Shown: in pieces, positions 56,353 through 64,000 of the stretch
Layout: every line of letters starts with the position of its first letter
Position numbering within the stretch: position 1 is the first letter of the stretch
Assembly (NCBI GenBank): GCA_947499545.1
Contig: CANMOZ010000020.1
Coordinates: 1-64,000, forward strand
Length of the DNA stretch: 64,000 nucleotides
Direction: 5' to 3'
From: an uncultured Saccharospirillaceae bacterium
GTDB lineage: Bacteria > Pseudomonadota > Gammaproteobacteria > Pseudomonadales > Oceanobacteraceae
Position numbers and translations under genes: made by a program
Notes under the pieces: model-generated
The model's input: the letters and a program-made list of their open reading frames with translations, nothing else
What the model was told of the DNA's origin: nothing
Databases searched by the model: none

Positions 56353-57774
56353 ATGAAAACGGCACTTCAGCTTAAACTGGGTCAGCAGCTGACCATGACC
56401 CCTCAGTTGCAGCAAGCCATTCGTTTGCTACAACTATCAACGCTTGATTTACAACAAGAAATACAAAGCGCTCTAGAAACAAACCCTCTACTGGAAGCTG
56501 AAGAACCCAATCAAACGGAGGAAGAAACCCCCGAATGGTCAGAAGAGGCAGCGTTTGAAAACTGGAACATGGGGTCAAGCTCTCACTCCAAAGGAAGTGG
56601 CAGCCAAATGTCGGATGACGGCGAGACCATGGACTGGATGGCCAATGCAACCGCTGAAACCGACTTACAAGACCACCTTCTCTGGCAACTTAACCTAACC
56701 TCTTTAACACCCCTCGATCACCTTATCGGGACCGTTATCATAGAATCCATCGATAGCTGCGGATACTTGTGTGATACCAAAGAGGAACTGCTTAAAGCCA
56801 CGTTAAAATTAGCCAAAGAACAAGAGTTACTGAGTCAAGATGATTCACTTGAACTTGAAGACGTTGACCCTGTACTGCACCTCATTCAGCATTTTGACCC
56901 CATTGGGGTCGGAGCAGAGAACCTACAAGAAAGTCTGCGCATCCAGGTACTAACCTTAGCGCCAGACACCCCCTTTAAAAACGAAGCCTTGTTCATTATT
57001 GAACAGCATTTAGACCTGCTTGCTCATAAAGACTTTACGGCGCTTGCCAGAAAAACAAAATTAAAAGAACCTGAGCTTTGTGAAGCGCTGAATCTCATTC
57101 GAATGTTAAACCCAAGACCCGGGAATCAAATCGGACAAAATCAGGCTGAGTATATTGTTCCCGATGTCATCGTCAGAAAATTACAGGGCGAGTGGCGCGT
57201 CGATCTAAACCCTGAACTTTCTCAAAATCTTCGGATCAATGAAACCTATGCGTCTTTAGCTAGAGAAGCATCGAAACGAGAAGATGCGCACTTCATCAAA
57301 GACCACTTACAAGAAGCCAAGTGGTTTATCAAAAGCTTACAGAGCCGCAACGAAACCTTGCTTAAGGTATCAAGAGAAATTGTGAGTGTTCAGGAAGGTT
57401 TTTTTGAGCATGGCGAAGAAGCCATGAAGCCTCTTGTCCTCCACGATATCGCTGAAGCGGTCAGCATGCATGAGTCAACCATTTCAAGGGTGACCACTCA
57501 AAAGTACATGATGACCCCCAAAGGTATATTTGAACTCAAGTATTTTTTCTCGAGCCATGTAAATACCCACTCCGGCGGAGAGTGTTCATCTACCGCTATT
57601 CGGGCCATGATCAAAAAATTAATCGCGAACGAGAACACTCGCAAACCGCTGTCTGACAACAAAATAGCTAATCTATTAGGTGAGCAGGGAATAAACGTAG
57701 CCAGACGCACCATCGCAAAATACCGAGAGGCCATGAATATTCCTCCTTCCAATGAAAGGAAGCAGCTGATCTGA
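56353..57774 (+). CDS. rpoN: RNA polymerase sigma-54 factor
   Basis: 473 residues. Region I is Gln/Leu rich (LGQQLTMTPQLQQAIRLLQLS), the acidic region II is at ~50-100, then the core-binding region and DNA-binding HTH. The RpoN box ARRTIAKYRE lies near the C-terminus (~456-465). It directs transcription of nitrogen, flagellar and other genes with enhancer-binding proteins. Upstream of hpf and the nitrogen-PTS genes, as usual. Confidence 0.97.
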   Translation: MKTALQLKLGQQLTMTPQLQQAIRLLQLSTLDLQQEIQSALETNPLLEAEEPNQTEEETPEWSEEAAFENWNMGSSSHSKGSGSQMSDDGETMDWMANATAETDLQDHLLWQLNLTSLTPLDHLIGTVIIESIDSCGYLCDTKEELLKATLKLAKEQELLSQDDSLELEDVDPVLHLIQHFDPIGVGAENLQESLRIQVLTLAPDTPFKNEALFIIEQHLDLLAHKDFTALARKTKLKEPELCEALNLIRMLNPRPGNQIGQNQAEYIVPDVIVRKLQGEWRVDLNPELSQNLRINETYASLAREASKREDAHFIKDHLQEAKWFIKSLQSRNETLLKVSREIVSVQEGFFEHGEEAMKPLVLHDIAEAVSMHESTISRVTTQKYMMTPKGIFELKYFFSSHVNTHSGGECSSTAIRAMIKKLIANENTRKPLSDNKIANLLGEQGINVARRTIAKYREAMNIPPSNERKQLI

Positions 57775-57790
57775 ATCATTTAAGATAAAC

Positions 57791-57812
57791 GACCTATGCC
57801 TTGACATAGGTC
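57791..57812. other. Stem-loop between rpoN and hpf
   Basis: Perfect 8-bp repeat GACCTATG / CATAGGTC with a 6-base loop, 16 bp after the rpoN stop. It is followed on the + strand by GAGAAAAAAA, not by T, so it is more likely an mRNA structure than a terminator of rpoN. Confidence 0.45.
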
Positions 57813-57887
57813 GAGAAAAAAAGCATCGTCATAGATAGCCTGCATGTGCTCAAGGAGCCCGATCAACCCAACCACTAGGAGTTGACT

Positions 57888-58193
57888 ATGCAAATTAATA
57901 TCAGCGGACGTCATATAGAAGTTACCCCCGCCTTGCGCGATTATGTTCACAATCGCGTGGAGCGACTTGAACGACATTTTGATGGAATTACCAACGTTCA
58001 AGTGACGCTGACCGTGGAGAAGCAGCGTCAGTCTGCTGAGGCAGTGCTGCATATCACAGGTGGAGAAGTCCACGCGAATGCAGAACATGAAGATATGTAT
58101 GCTGCTATCGATCAACTTTCTGATAGACTGGACCGCCAGCTTCTAAAACATAAAGAGAAGCTTGTAGATCGGTTACATGGAAATGGTCATTAA
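57888..58193 (+). CDS. hpf: Ribosome hibernation promoting factor (short form)
   Basis: 101 residues from the ATG at 57888 (AGGAG seven bases upstream); an in-frame TTG two codons earlier is not needed. S30AE fold: MQINISGRHIEVTPALRDYV and the strand-helix pattern through AEHEDMYAAIDQLSDRLDRQLLKHKEK. The short form promotes 100S ribosome dimers together with RMF in stationary phase. Between rpoN and ptsN as in most gammaproteobacteria. Confidence 0.95.
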   Translation: MQINISGRHIEVTPALRDYVHNRVERLERHFDGITNVQVTLTVEKQRQSAEAVLHITGGEVHANAEHEDMYAAIDQLSDRLDRQLLKHKEKLVDRLHGNGH

Positions 58194-58203
58194 ATAGTCT
58201 CTT

Positions 58204-58659
58204 ATGAGCCAAACAATTAGCGACATTCTATCGCCGGAGCGCACCATAGATGGTGCGCCCGCTACCAGTAAAAAGCGTGTGCTGGAGTATTTAGGAAACT
58301 TTTTATCCCAGCACATTCCTCATAGTTCGTCTGAAGACATCTACGAAAAGTTGCTTGCGCGGGAACGCCTAGGCAGCACGGGAATTGGCGAAGGCATAGC
58401 CATCCCTCATTGCAGATTAAGACAATGCGATTCAACCATTGCCGCCCTCCTCCGTTTGCAAGAACCTATTGATTACGACTCTATTGACCAAAAACCGGTC
58501 GATTTAGTGTTCGTATTGTTAGTCCCTGAAGAAGCAAATGAAGAACACCTACAAACGCTCAGCATGATTGCTGAAAAATTCAGTAAAGACACTTACCGCG
58601 ATAGCATTCGTAATGCTAAGAATGCTTCCGATATTTACCAAGTTGCCAGCGCATCATGA
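58204..58659 (+). CDS. ptsN: Nitrogen-regulatory PTS EIIA component
   Basis: 151 residues. The phosphorylated His is His69 in GIGEGIAIPHCRL; the EIIA-Ntr fold is complete. It receives phosphate from EI-Ntr through NPr (ptsO, also here) and regulates potassium uptake and other processes rather than sugar transport. Overlaps rapZ by 4 bases (ATGA). Confidence 0.95.
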   Translation: MSQTISDILSPERTIDGAPATSKKRVLEYLGNFLSQHIPHSSSEDIYEKLLARERLGSTGIGEGIAIPHCRLRQCDSTIAALLRLQEPIDYDSIDQKPVDLVFVLLVPEEANEEHLQTLSMIAEKFSKDTYRDSIRNAKNASDIYQVASAS

Positions 58660-59528
58660 AACTATTGATTGTCAGTGGCAGCTCGGGTTCCGGTAAAAGC
58701 GCTGCTTTGCAAGTCTTAGAAGATCTTGAATATCATTGCATTGACAATCTTCCGCTGGATCTGCTGCCACAACTGCTGGATGTCGCCTGCTCGACGGAAA
58801 AAGAAACGCGCAAAATCGCTGTCAGTGTCGATGCACGTAATCTAACACCAAGGTTTCAAGACCTAATGGAAGATCTTGGGCGTATTCGCCAGCGTGAAGA
58901 TACCATCATCGAACTGCTTTACCTCGATGCTGAGCCTAACATTCTCCTCAAGCGTTTCAGTGCGACGCGCAGGCGGCACCCTCTTTCCAATAAGAGTGTC
59001 TCCTTGCTCGAAGCAATTGCACATGAAAAGAACTTGCTCTCAAGCCTTGCAAGCATGGCCGACCTCAGAATTGATACTAGTAACCTCAATATCAACGAAT
59101 TAAAAGCTATTTTGCAAAAACGCTTAGGAAGTAAATCCGAGTCTGAATTTTCATTGATGTTTGAATCTTTTAGTTACCGGACGGGCGTCCCGCTCGATGC
59201 AGATTACGTCTTTGATGTTAGATGTCTCCCCAACCCTCATTGGATCAGCGAGCTAAAGGAACTTACTGGCCAAGATGAGGCCGTTCAAACCTTTCTAAAC
59301 AAAGAACCCATCGTTGAGCAGATGCTTCAGCAACTCAGTGCTTTTTTAGACGCCTGGCTACCAGCCTTTATCGATAACAATCGTCGCTACATGACCGTTG
59401 CCATTGGCTGTACAGGTGGGCAACATAGGTCCGTCTACATTGCAGAAACGTTAACGGGCATGTTTAAACCCAAGTATCAACAAGTGTTGGTACGCCATCG
59501 CGAGTTACACCACATTCAATCAGCCTAG
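58656..59528 (+). CDS. rapZ: RNase adapter / nucleotide-binding protein RapZ
   Basis: 290 residues. Walker A GSSGSGKS at 8-15, Walker-B-like region with VSVDARN, and the C-terminal domain with AIGCTGGQHRSVYIAE, the sugar-sensing site. In E. coli RapZ senses glucosamine 6-phosphate and guides RNase E to the GlmZ RNA. Between ptsN and ptsO as usual. Confidence 0.96.
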   Translation: MKLLIVSGSSGSGKSAALQVLEDLEYHCIDNLPLDLLPQLLDVACSTEKETRKIAVSVDARNLTPRFQDLMEDLGRIRQREDTIIELLYLDAEPNILLKRFSATRRRHPLSNKSVSLLEAIAHEKNLLSSLASMADLRIDTSNLNINELKAILQKRLGSKSESEFSLMFESFSYRTGVPLDADYVFDVRCLPNPHWISELKELTGQDEAVQTFLNKEPIVEQMLQQLSAFLDAWLPAFIDNNRRYMTVAIGCTGGQHRSVYIAETLTGMFKPKYQQVLVRHRELHHIQSA

Positions 59529-59653
59529 GGGCTTCACCCACCTTTGACTTGAATGACAAACCTCTCACCGTCAATCAAATTAGATGATTACAAGAGGCAT
59601 AGCACTTGCTGCTAGTGATGATGAACCCTAATTAATGAAGGCTTTCTGGCTAC

Positions 59654-59923
59654 ATGATTTGCGAAAATATACAAATCATCAACAAACTAGGATTACACGC
59701 AAGAGCAGCGGCTAAGTTCGTTTCAACGGCAGCGTCATTCTCAAGCTCTATAAAAGTCAGCTACAACGGTAAAAGTGTCGACGGTAAAAGTATTATGTCC
59801 GTTATGATGCTCGCAGCAGCCAAAGGGGCCGAATTAAGCCTAGAGATTGAAGGCGCAGATGAACAACACGCCTACGATAGTCTCAAAGACCTTATCGAAG
59901 ATAAATTTGGGGAAGGTGAGTAA
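59654..59923 (+). CDS. ptsO: Phosphocarrier protein NPr
   Basis: 89 residues. HPr fold with active His15 in KLGLHARAAAKFV and the conserved GKSVDGKSIMSVMMLAA segment. It carries phosphate between EI-Ntr and EIIA-Ntr. A 125-bp gap separates it from rapZ; the RBS is weak. Confidence 0.95.
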   Translation: MICENIQIINKLGLHARAAAKFVSTAASFSSSIKVSYNGKSVDGKSIMSVMMLAAAKGAELSLEIEGADEQHAYDSLKDLIEDKFGEGE

Positions 59924-59963
59924 CCCTTTTATCCGTTAATTTACACAAAAAAAATTGTACATA

Positions 59964-60749
59964 ATGATTTCTTCAAAAGTGTCTGACTTCCAGTTCAAAG
60001 AATTCCGCATACAACAACGCTTATCAGGCATGAAAGTCAGTACCGATGCCTGTCTCTTTGGCGCACTGATTAAGCTACAATCTCACAACTTAACTATTTT
60101 GGATATTGGTGCTGGAACTGGGCTGCTTAGTCTCATACTGGCACAAAGAACAAATGGCAATAGCTCGATTACAGCTTTAGAAATTGATCACGATGCCTCT
60201 ATTGAATGCGGTTATAATTTCCAGCAATCACCTTGGGCAGAACAACTCCAAATCCTGCAACAGGATGTTCGCTCTATTCAACGTAAAGAAGATATTCAAT
60301 CAGCTCCTTCTAAGGGTTTTAACCTTATCCTCTCAAACCCGCCGTTTTTCCATAACACATTGAACAGCTCAGATCCGAAAAGGAATATGGCCCGTCATTC
60401 GGAAAGTCTGTCGCCTGATGAGCTTCTTCAATGCATCGCAACTTGCCTTTCAGCAAAGGGCGATGTATGGATTTTAAGTGCCTATTCAATGGCGAGTGCC
60501 TATCTCGAAGCGGCAAAGACCGTACTGCCTAATCACCGCTTAACCCATCACATTCAACTAAAAAGCTTCAAACACAAAGCAGCTCATTGCGTCATTTTGC
60601 ATTGGGCAGTTAATGATAACGCTCCAATTGCATTAGAAGAAAGCAACCTTATTATTTACAACGAATTGGGAAAATACACTGATGACTTCATTGAGTTAAT
60701 GACGCCCTACTATGCAAAAAACCTTACTGTGGCGTCGCTCTCTTCTTAG
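59964..60749 (+). CDS. trmN6: tRNA1(Val) (adenine37-N6)-methyltransferase, TrmN6/YfiC-like
   Basis: 261 residues from the ATG at 59964; three in-frame codons upstream begin with TTG. Motifs: DFQFKEFRIQQ start and MKVSTDACLFGAL, SAM motif DIGAGTGLLSL, and catalytic NPPF in LILSNPPFFHN. This is the tRNA1(Val) A37 N6-methylase family, where NPPF marks an exocyclic-amine methylase. 40 bp after ptsO and on the same strand; converges with dnaQ. Confidence 0.88.
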   Translation: MISSKVSDFQFKEFRIQQRLSGMKVSTDACLFGALIKLQSHNLTILDIGAGTGLLSLILAQRTNGNSSITALEIDHDASIECGYNFQQSPWAEQLQILQQDVRSIQRKEDIQSAPSKGFNLILSNPPFFHNTLNSSDPKRNMARHSESLSPDELLQCIATCLSAKGDVWILSAYSMASAYLEAAKTVLPNHRLTHHIQLKSFKHKAAHCVILHWAVNDNAPIALEESNLIIYNELGKYTDDFIELMTPYYAKNLTVASLSS

Positions 60750-60795
60750 CCACAAACTGGCAGTTGATTACAAGATCTTCGATACGGCAGCGAAC

Positions 60796-60826
60796 GGCTA
60801 TTAATTGGGTTGGGATTTTAATAGCC
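60796..60826. other. Stem-loop between convergent trmN6-like gene and dnaQ
   Basis: Repeat GGCTATTAA / TTAATAGCC (9 bp) with a 13-base loop in the gap between two convergent genes. No strong T run follows on either strand; possible bidirectional terminator. Confidence 0.45.
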
Positions 60827-60861
60827 ATCACGCTTAAAGAAGGTAGAAATAGGCTTTTAGA

Positions 60862-61566
60862 TTATTGCCAGAAATGCTTCCCAGCCTGTTGATTAAGCTG
60901 CTCGATGAATTTTTGATGTTGTTTTATCTCTTCAAGGGAAGGTTGAATCAACGGCAATTTCACATGTTTGAGGTCAATTTGATGGGCAAGATCCAGCGCT
61001 CCAAGATTCGCTGCTGATTTATCTTCTTCAACCGCCAGCTCCAACGTTGTTTGCCCACCCGTCATCGCCAAATAAACATCAGCGAGGATTTCAGCATCAA
61101 GCAATGCACCGTGCAGTGTTCGATGACCGTTGTCTATGTCATACCTTTTACAAAGAGCATCGAGGCTGTTACGTTGCCCAGGGTGCTTTTTTCGAGCAAG
61201 CGTTAATGTATCAAGTATGCCACAACTGTTTTGTATTTCTGGCCAATGGAGTTTTGAGAATTCGTGATTGATGAACCCCACATCGAAGGGCGCGTTATGA
61301 ATAACCAGCTCGGCGCCGGTAATAAAATCAAAGAAAGGTTGAGCGATTTTGGAAAAAACTGGCTTATCCGAAAGAAATGCATTATCCAAACCATGAACTT
61401 CAACCGCTTCAGCGTCTACTTCACGCTCTGGGTTAATATAAACGTGGAAGTGCTCACCGGTTAACTTGCGATCAATGAGTTCTACACAGCCAATCTCAAT
61501 GATTCTATGATCCAGCTCTGTCCCGATACCTGTTGTTTCGGTGTCTAGTACTATTTGGCGATTCAT
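60862..61566 (-). CDS. dnaQ: DNA polymerase III epsilon subunit (proofreading exonuclease)
   Basis: 234 residues. Exo I motif VLDTETTGIG (Asp7, Glu9), Exo II in IHNAPFDVGFINHE, and Exo III HGALLDAEILADVY are intact. The C-terminal tail after residue ~185 binds the alpha subunit. It removes misincorporated bases during replication. Next to rnhA, co-oriented with a 53-bp gap. In E. coli the two genes are divergent. Confidence 0.97.
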   Translation of the reverse strand: MNRQIVLDTETTGIGTELDHRIIEIGCVELIDRKLTGEHFHVYINPEREVDAEAVEVHGLDNAFLSDKPVFSKIAQPFFDFITGAELVIHNAPFDVGFINHEFSKLHWPEIQNSCGILDTLTLARKKHPGQRNSLDALCKRYDIDNGHRTLHGALLDAEILADVYLAMTGGQTTLELAVEEDKSAANLGALDLAHQIDLKHVKLPLIQPSLEEIKQHQKFIEQLNQQAGKHFWQ

Positions 61567-61619
61567 GATTATCTACCTAGCTATACTACTGCTAGAAAGC
61601 CTTTATCAGTAAGGGCTTC

Positions 61620-62069
61620 CTAGACGTCCTTGTTCTGCATGCGATCAATCCCCTCATTAGCGAGAGCATCCGCACGCTCATTCCCTGGATGGCCACTGTG
61701 CCCTTTCACCCAGAACACATGGACATTATGCGTCGAAACCAGCCGATCAAGCTGTCGCCACAAGTCATCATTTTTTACTGCTTTTTTATTAGCCGTTTGC
61801 CAGCCATTTTGCTTCCATCTTGGCATCCATTCTTGTATACCCTGCATGACATATTTGGAGTCGGTATATAAATCAAGTTCACATGGCCTGGTCAAGGCAG
61901 ACAAGGCTTCAATGACGGCCATCAGCTCCATTCGGTTATTAGTGGTTTCAGGTTCCCCACCGCAGAGTTCTTTTTGATGATCACCATACTCCAATATAGC
62001 GCCCCACCCACCAGGACCGGGGTTCCCTTTACAGGCTCCATCTGTATATATCCGCAATTTGGACGTCAT
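61620..62069 (-). CDS. rnhA: Ribonuclease HI
   Basis: 149 residues from the ATG at 62069 (GAAGAG upstream); the frame extends 22 codons further without family similarity. Catalytic residues all seen: Asp10 in [16 protein letters not shown], Glu48 in NNRMELMAV, Asp70 in LYTDSKYV and Asp134 in GNERADALA. Degrades RNA in RNA-DNA hybrids. Confidence 0.97.
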   Translation of the reverse strand: MTSKLRIYTDGACKGNPGPGGWGAILEYGDHQKELCGGEPETTNNRMELMAVIEALSALTRPCELDLYTDSKYVMQGIQEWMPRWKQNGWQTANKKAVKNDDLWRQLDRLVSTHNVHVFWVKGHSGHPGNERADALANEGIDRMQNKDV

Positions 62070-62207
62070 TTTGTACTCTTCTCTTCGCTCTGTAGACACT
62101 GCCAACCGAGCGCCTCGAATGATATCGACCGACATTATAAGAATATCGTTCTGTAAAAACGATGATTTACTTCAGCAGAGTAAAGAAAAGTGCTCTAAAT
62201 GAATCCG

Positions 62208-63131
62208 TTATCCGTTTCGTACTATTTCATTATGGGAAGAGGACACCGCCTTGGGTAACTTAGGCGTTGTTGCGATCAATGGCCGACGAGGCCTTGGCAA
62301 CACCCACTTGGGCCGCAATGGCGTTAATCCTGCAACCTGTTTACGCGCCATAGTGATATGCACGCCTGCACCCGGTAGCCACGGCAATCGGGACAAGCCT
62401 TCAAGAAAAGCCAAAGACTCAAGCGCTTTTTTCCATTGGATGGGCCAGCGATACATACAGCGTTCTTTGCGCTCAACGCGATAATCCAAAAGCGTCAACC
62501 AGTCCTCAACTCGCCCTTGGGTTATAGGCTTCCATTTAAGTACTTCGCTAGACCGCCACCCCCATAACAATCGACGAATTCCCCAGATTGAATAGGGGTT
62601 AAAAGCCAACACGATTAATGCCCCACTGGGCAGCAGCACTCTTGAAGCCTCTCTTAACACAGAGTGTGGAGCGGGGTGAAACTCAAGGCAATGATGCAAG
62701 AAAATCACATCAATGCTGTTGTCTCGAAAAGGTAATGCGGTAAAGTCTGTCAATACACAGCTGGCATTGGGGGGGTGACCAAACCCTAAGCTGCCTTTAC
62801 TGGCTTTTCCAGGCGCTTCATTCTTAACATTACATTGAGCAGCTTCAGGATTAAGCACTGAGTAAGATTGCTGCTCATTATAAAGACCTGCGGCCTCCGT
62901 CTCTTGTTCCTCTGAAAGCTCCGAGTGCGAAGCTTCAAACAGCAGTTTTTCGAACGCGAACACTTGATGATTGAGTTTTAAAGGCCGATAGACCGAATCC
63001 GTTGGCCAAGGCAGCATATGCAAGCAAAAATGCCCTTGAAACCTTGGCATCTCACGTTTTAATAAATTACATTCCGTTGCCAACAATGCTCGAGCCAGTG
63101 GCGATTCCAGCCACCTAGCGATTTGATCCAT
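62208..63131 (-). CDS. Class I SAM-dependent methyltransferase (YafS-like)
   Basis: 307 residues from the ATG at 63131 (GAGGTGAGA just upstream); 47 further in-frame codons upstream are unlikely. Methyltransf_11-type core around residues 120-215, with LPFRDNSIDVIFLHHCLEF and ASRVLLPSGALIVLAFNP (motifs IV-VI). The glycine-rich motif I is hard to find; the region before it is replaced by a polar insert. Position beside rnhA and mltD matches yafS of E. coli, an uncharacterised family. gloB, which lies between yafS and mltD there, is absent. Confidence 0.82.
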   Translation of the reverse strand: MDQIARWLESPLARALLATECNLLKREMPRFQGHFCLHMLPWPTDSVYRPLKLNHQVFAFEKLLFEASHSELSEEQETEAAGLYNEQQSYSVLNPEAAQCNVKNEAPGKASKGSLGFGHPPNASCVLTDFTALPFRDNSIDVIFLHHCLEFHPAPHSVLREASRVLLPSGALIVLAFNPYSIWGIRRLLWGWRSSEVLKWKPITQGRVEDWLTLLDYRVERKERCMYRWPIQWKKALESLAFLEGLSRLPWLPGAGVHITMARKQVAGLTPLRPKWVLPRPRRPLIATTPKLPKAVSSSHNEIVRNG

Positions 63132-63320
63132 TCTCACCTCTAAACACTTGCTGTATTTGGCTCTCGTGCCACAGAGTCTACTGCAAAACGGCATGAGCTT
63201 TGCGAGAATCAAGCCGTCTGAGTACATAGAACCTATAAAGTTTATAGTCTCTTTCTTGACAGGCCGCGTCAAATTTCTACACTGGGCTGTTTGTCGTTCG
63301 TTTTAGCAAGGTGTTTGGTT

Positions 63321-64000
63321 TTGCGACTTTTACTTTCCATCAAGAAATCTGTGATCGCCGTCACGGTAGCTATCGCGGCACTGGGGCTTGGAGGCTGCTC
63401 TCTTCAGCATAACGTGAAAAGTGAAGCAGGCAGTGAGAACCTTGATTCCCCAAAAACATTAAAAGAGTACGACCGCCAATCAAGTGCCTTGGCACCCGAA
63501 ACCGCTTCAGATTTATTTGCTCGAATGCGCATTGGGTACAGCCTAGATTTAGATCATAAACACGCCAATGTTGACCAGCATCTAAAATGGATTCTCAAAC
63601 ACCCTCGTTACTTGGAGCGACTGTCAGAACGTTCAGCCCCTTACTTGTATTACATTTTGACCGAGTTAGAAGCCAACGGCATTCCAAGCGAAATCGCGTT
63701 GCTGCCAATGGTCGAAAGCGCCTACGACCCTTTTGCTTATTCTCACGGTCGAGCGGCCGGCCTTTGGCAATTTATTCCTTCCACTGGACACCTTTACGGG
63801 TTAAAACAAGATTGGTGGTTTGAAGGCCGCCGCGATGTACGCTTATCCACTCAGGCTGCCATTTCCTTTCTAAAATATTTAAACAAAACCTTTGACGGTG
63901 ACTGGTTATTGGCCTTAGCCGCCTACAACTCAGGACCAGGCACCGTCCTTCGAGCCATGAAGCGAAATGCAAAGCTAGGCAAACCGACTGACTTTTGGTC
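63321..64000 (+). CDS. mltD: Membrane-bound lytic murein transglycosylase D (3' end outside window)
   Basis: Start TTG at 63321, nine bases after AAGG; no ATG is available upstream of the conserved part. A TTG start gives a lipoprotein signal with three early basic residues and LGGC lipobox (Cys26). The transglycosylase SLT domain begins near residue 85; the catalytic Glu lies in LLPMVESAYDPFAYS, then GLWQFIPSTG and LAAYNSGPG. It cleaves peptidoglycan to 1,6-anhydromuropeptides at the outer membrane. LysM repeats are expected beyond the edge. Divergent from the YafS-like gene. Confidence 0.93.
   Translation, partial: MRLLLSIKKSVIAVTVAIAALGLGGCSLQHNVKSEAGSENLDSPKTLKEYDRQSSALAPETASDLFARMRIGYSLDLDHKHANVDQHLKWILKHPRYLERLSERSAPYLYYILTELEANGIPSEIALLPMVESAYDPFAYSHGRAAGLWQFIPSTGHLYGLKQDWWFEGRRDVRLSTQAAISFLKYLNKTFDGDWLLALAAYNSGPGTVLRAMKRNAKLGKPTDFW

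Overview
The window is a stretch of gammaproteobacterial chromosome, most like an Oceanospirillales-type marine heterotroph. Four things suggest this: conserved gammaproteobacterial gene blocks (clpS-clpA/infA/bpt/aat, icd/rluE/mnmA/hflD/purB, kdsD-lptCAB-rpoN-hpf-ptsN-rapZ-ptsO, dnaQ/rnhA/mltD), a Pseudomonas-like flgA-flgM-flgN-ycgR/cheV-cheR group, a base composition that looks mid-40s %GC by eye (not computed), and the absence of IS elements and CRISPR arrays.

Layout. 1-6736 is the right end of a contractile-tail cluster, either a P2-like prophage or an R-type tailocin: fibre C-terminus, a reverse-strand lipoprotein, then sheath, tube, E/E' frameshift chaperone, tape measure, U, X and D. 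It stops about 110 bp before the 3' end of a tRNA-Arg(CCU) gene. 6985-11591 holds flagellar and chemotaxis genes: YcgR, FlgN, FlgM with a clear sigma-28 promoter, FlgA, CheV and CheR. 11623-21354 holds an ExeA/GspA-like ATPase, a very large lipoprotein of unknown role, a LysR regulator divergent from isocitrate lyase, a CorA/ZntB transporter and a multi-domain diguanylate cyclase. 21445-29646 contains ftsK, then both N-degron transferases (aat, bpt), infA, and the ClpA/ClpS pair that consumes N-degron substrates, then cspD. 29783-36799 contains icd, rluE, mnmA, hflD, purB and roxA. 36944-42118 contains a GNAT protein, two alpha/beta hydrolases (one secreted lipase-like, with a co-translated partner) and a LysE-type exporter.

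42531-50506 is the most unusual part. It is a run of seven same-strand genes, six predicted to be secreted and one membrane-anchored: a short protein carrying a Hint (hedgehog/intein) domain, an anchored helical protein, two small secreted proteins, a coiled-coil protein, a glycine-rich beta protein, and a protein whose N-terminal half plus HEAT-like second half reads like the vitellogenin/MTP large-lipid-transfer-protein (LLTP) module. Several of the gaps contain strong inverted repeats. I know of no named system with this composition. A role in extracytoplasmic lipid or lipoprotein traffic is an inference.

50568-64000 returns to core genes: murA-ibaG convergent with the LLTP-like gene; a CaCA antiporter; the kdsD-lptC-lptA-lptB chain with overlapping stops and starts; rpoN, hpf and the nitrogen-PTS genes; a TrmN6-type methyltransferase; dnaQ and rnhA; a YafS-like methyltransferase; and the start of mltD, which uses a TTG codon and runs off the window. 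The mlaFEDCB operon that in E. coli lies between ibaG and yrbG is missing here, as is kdsC between kdsD and lptC.
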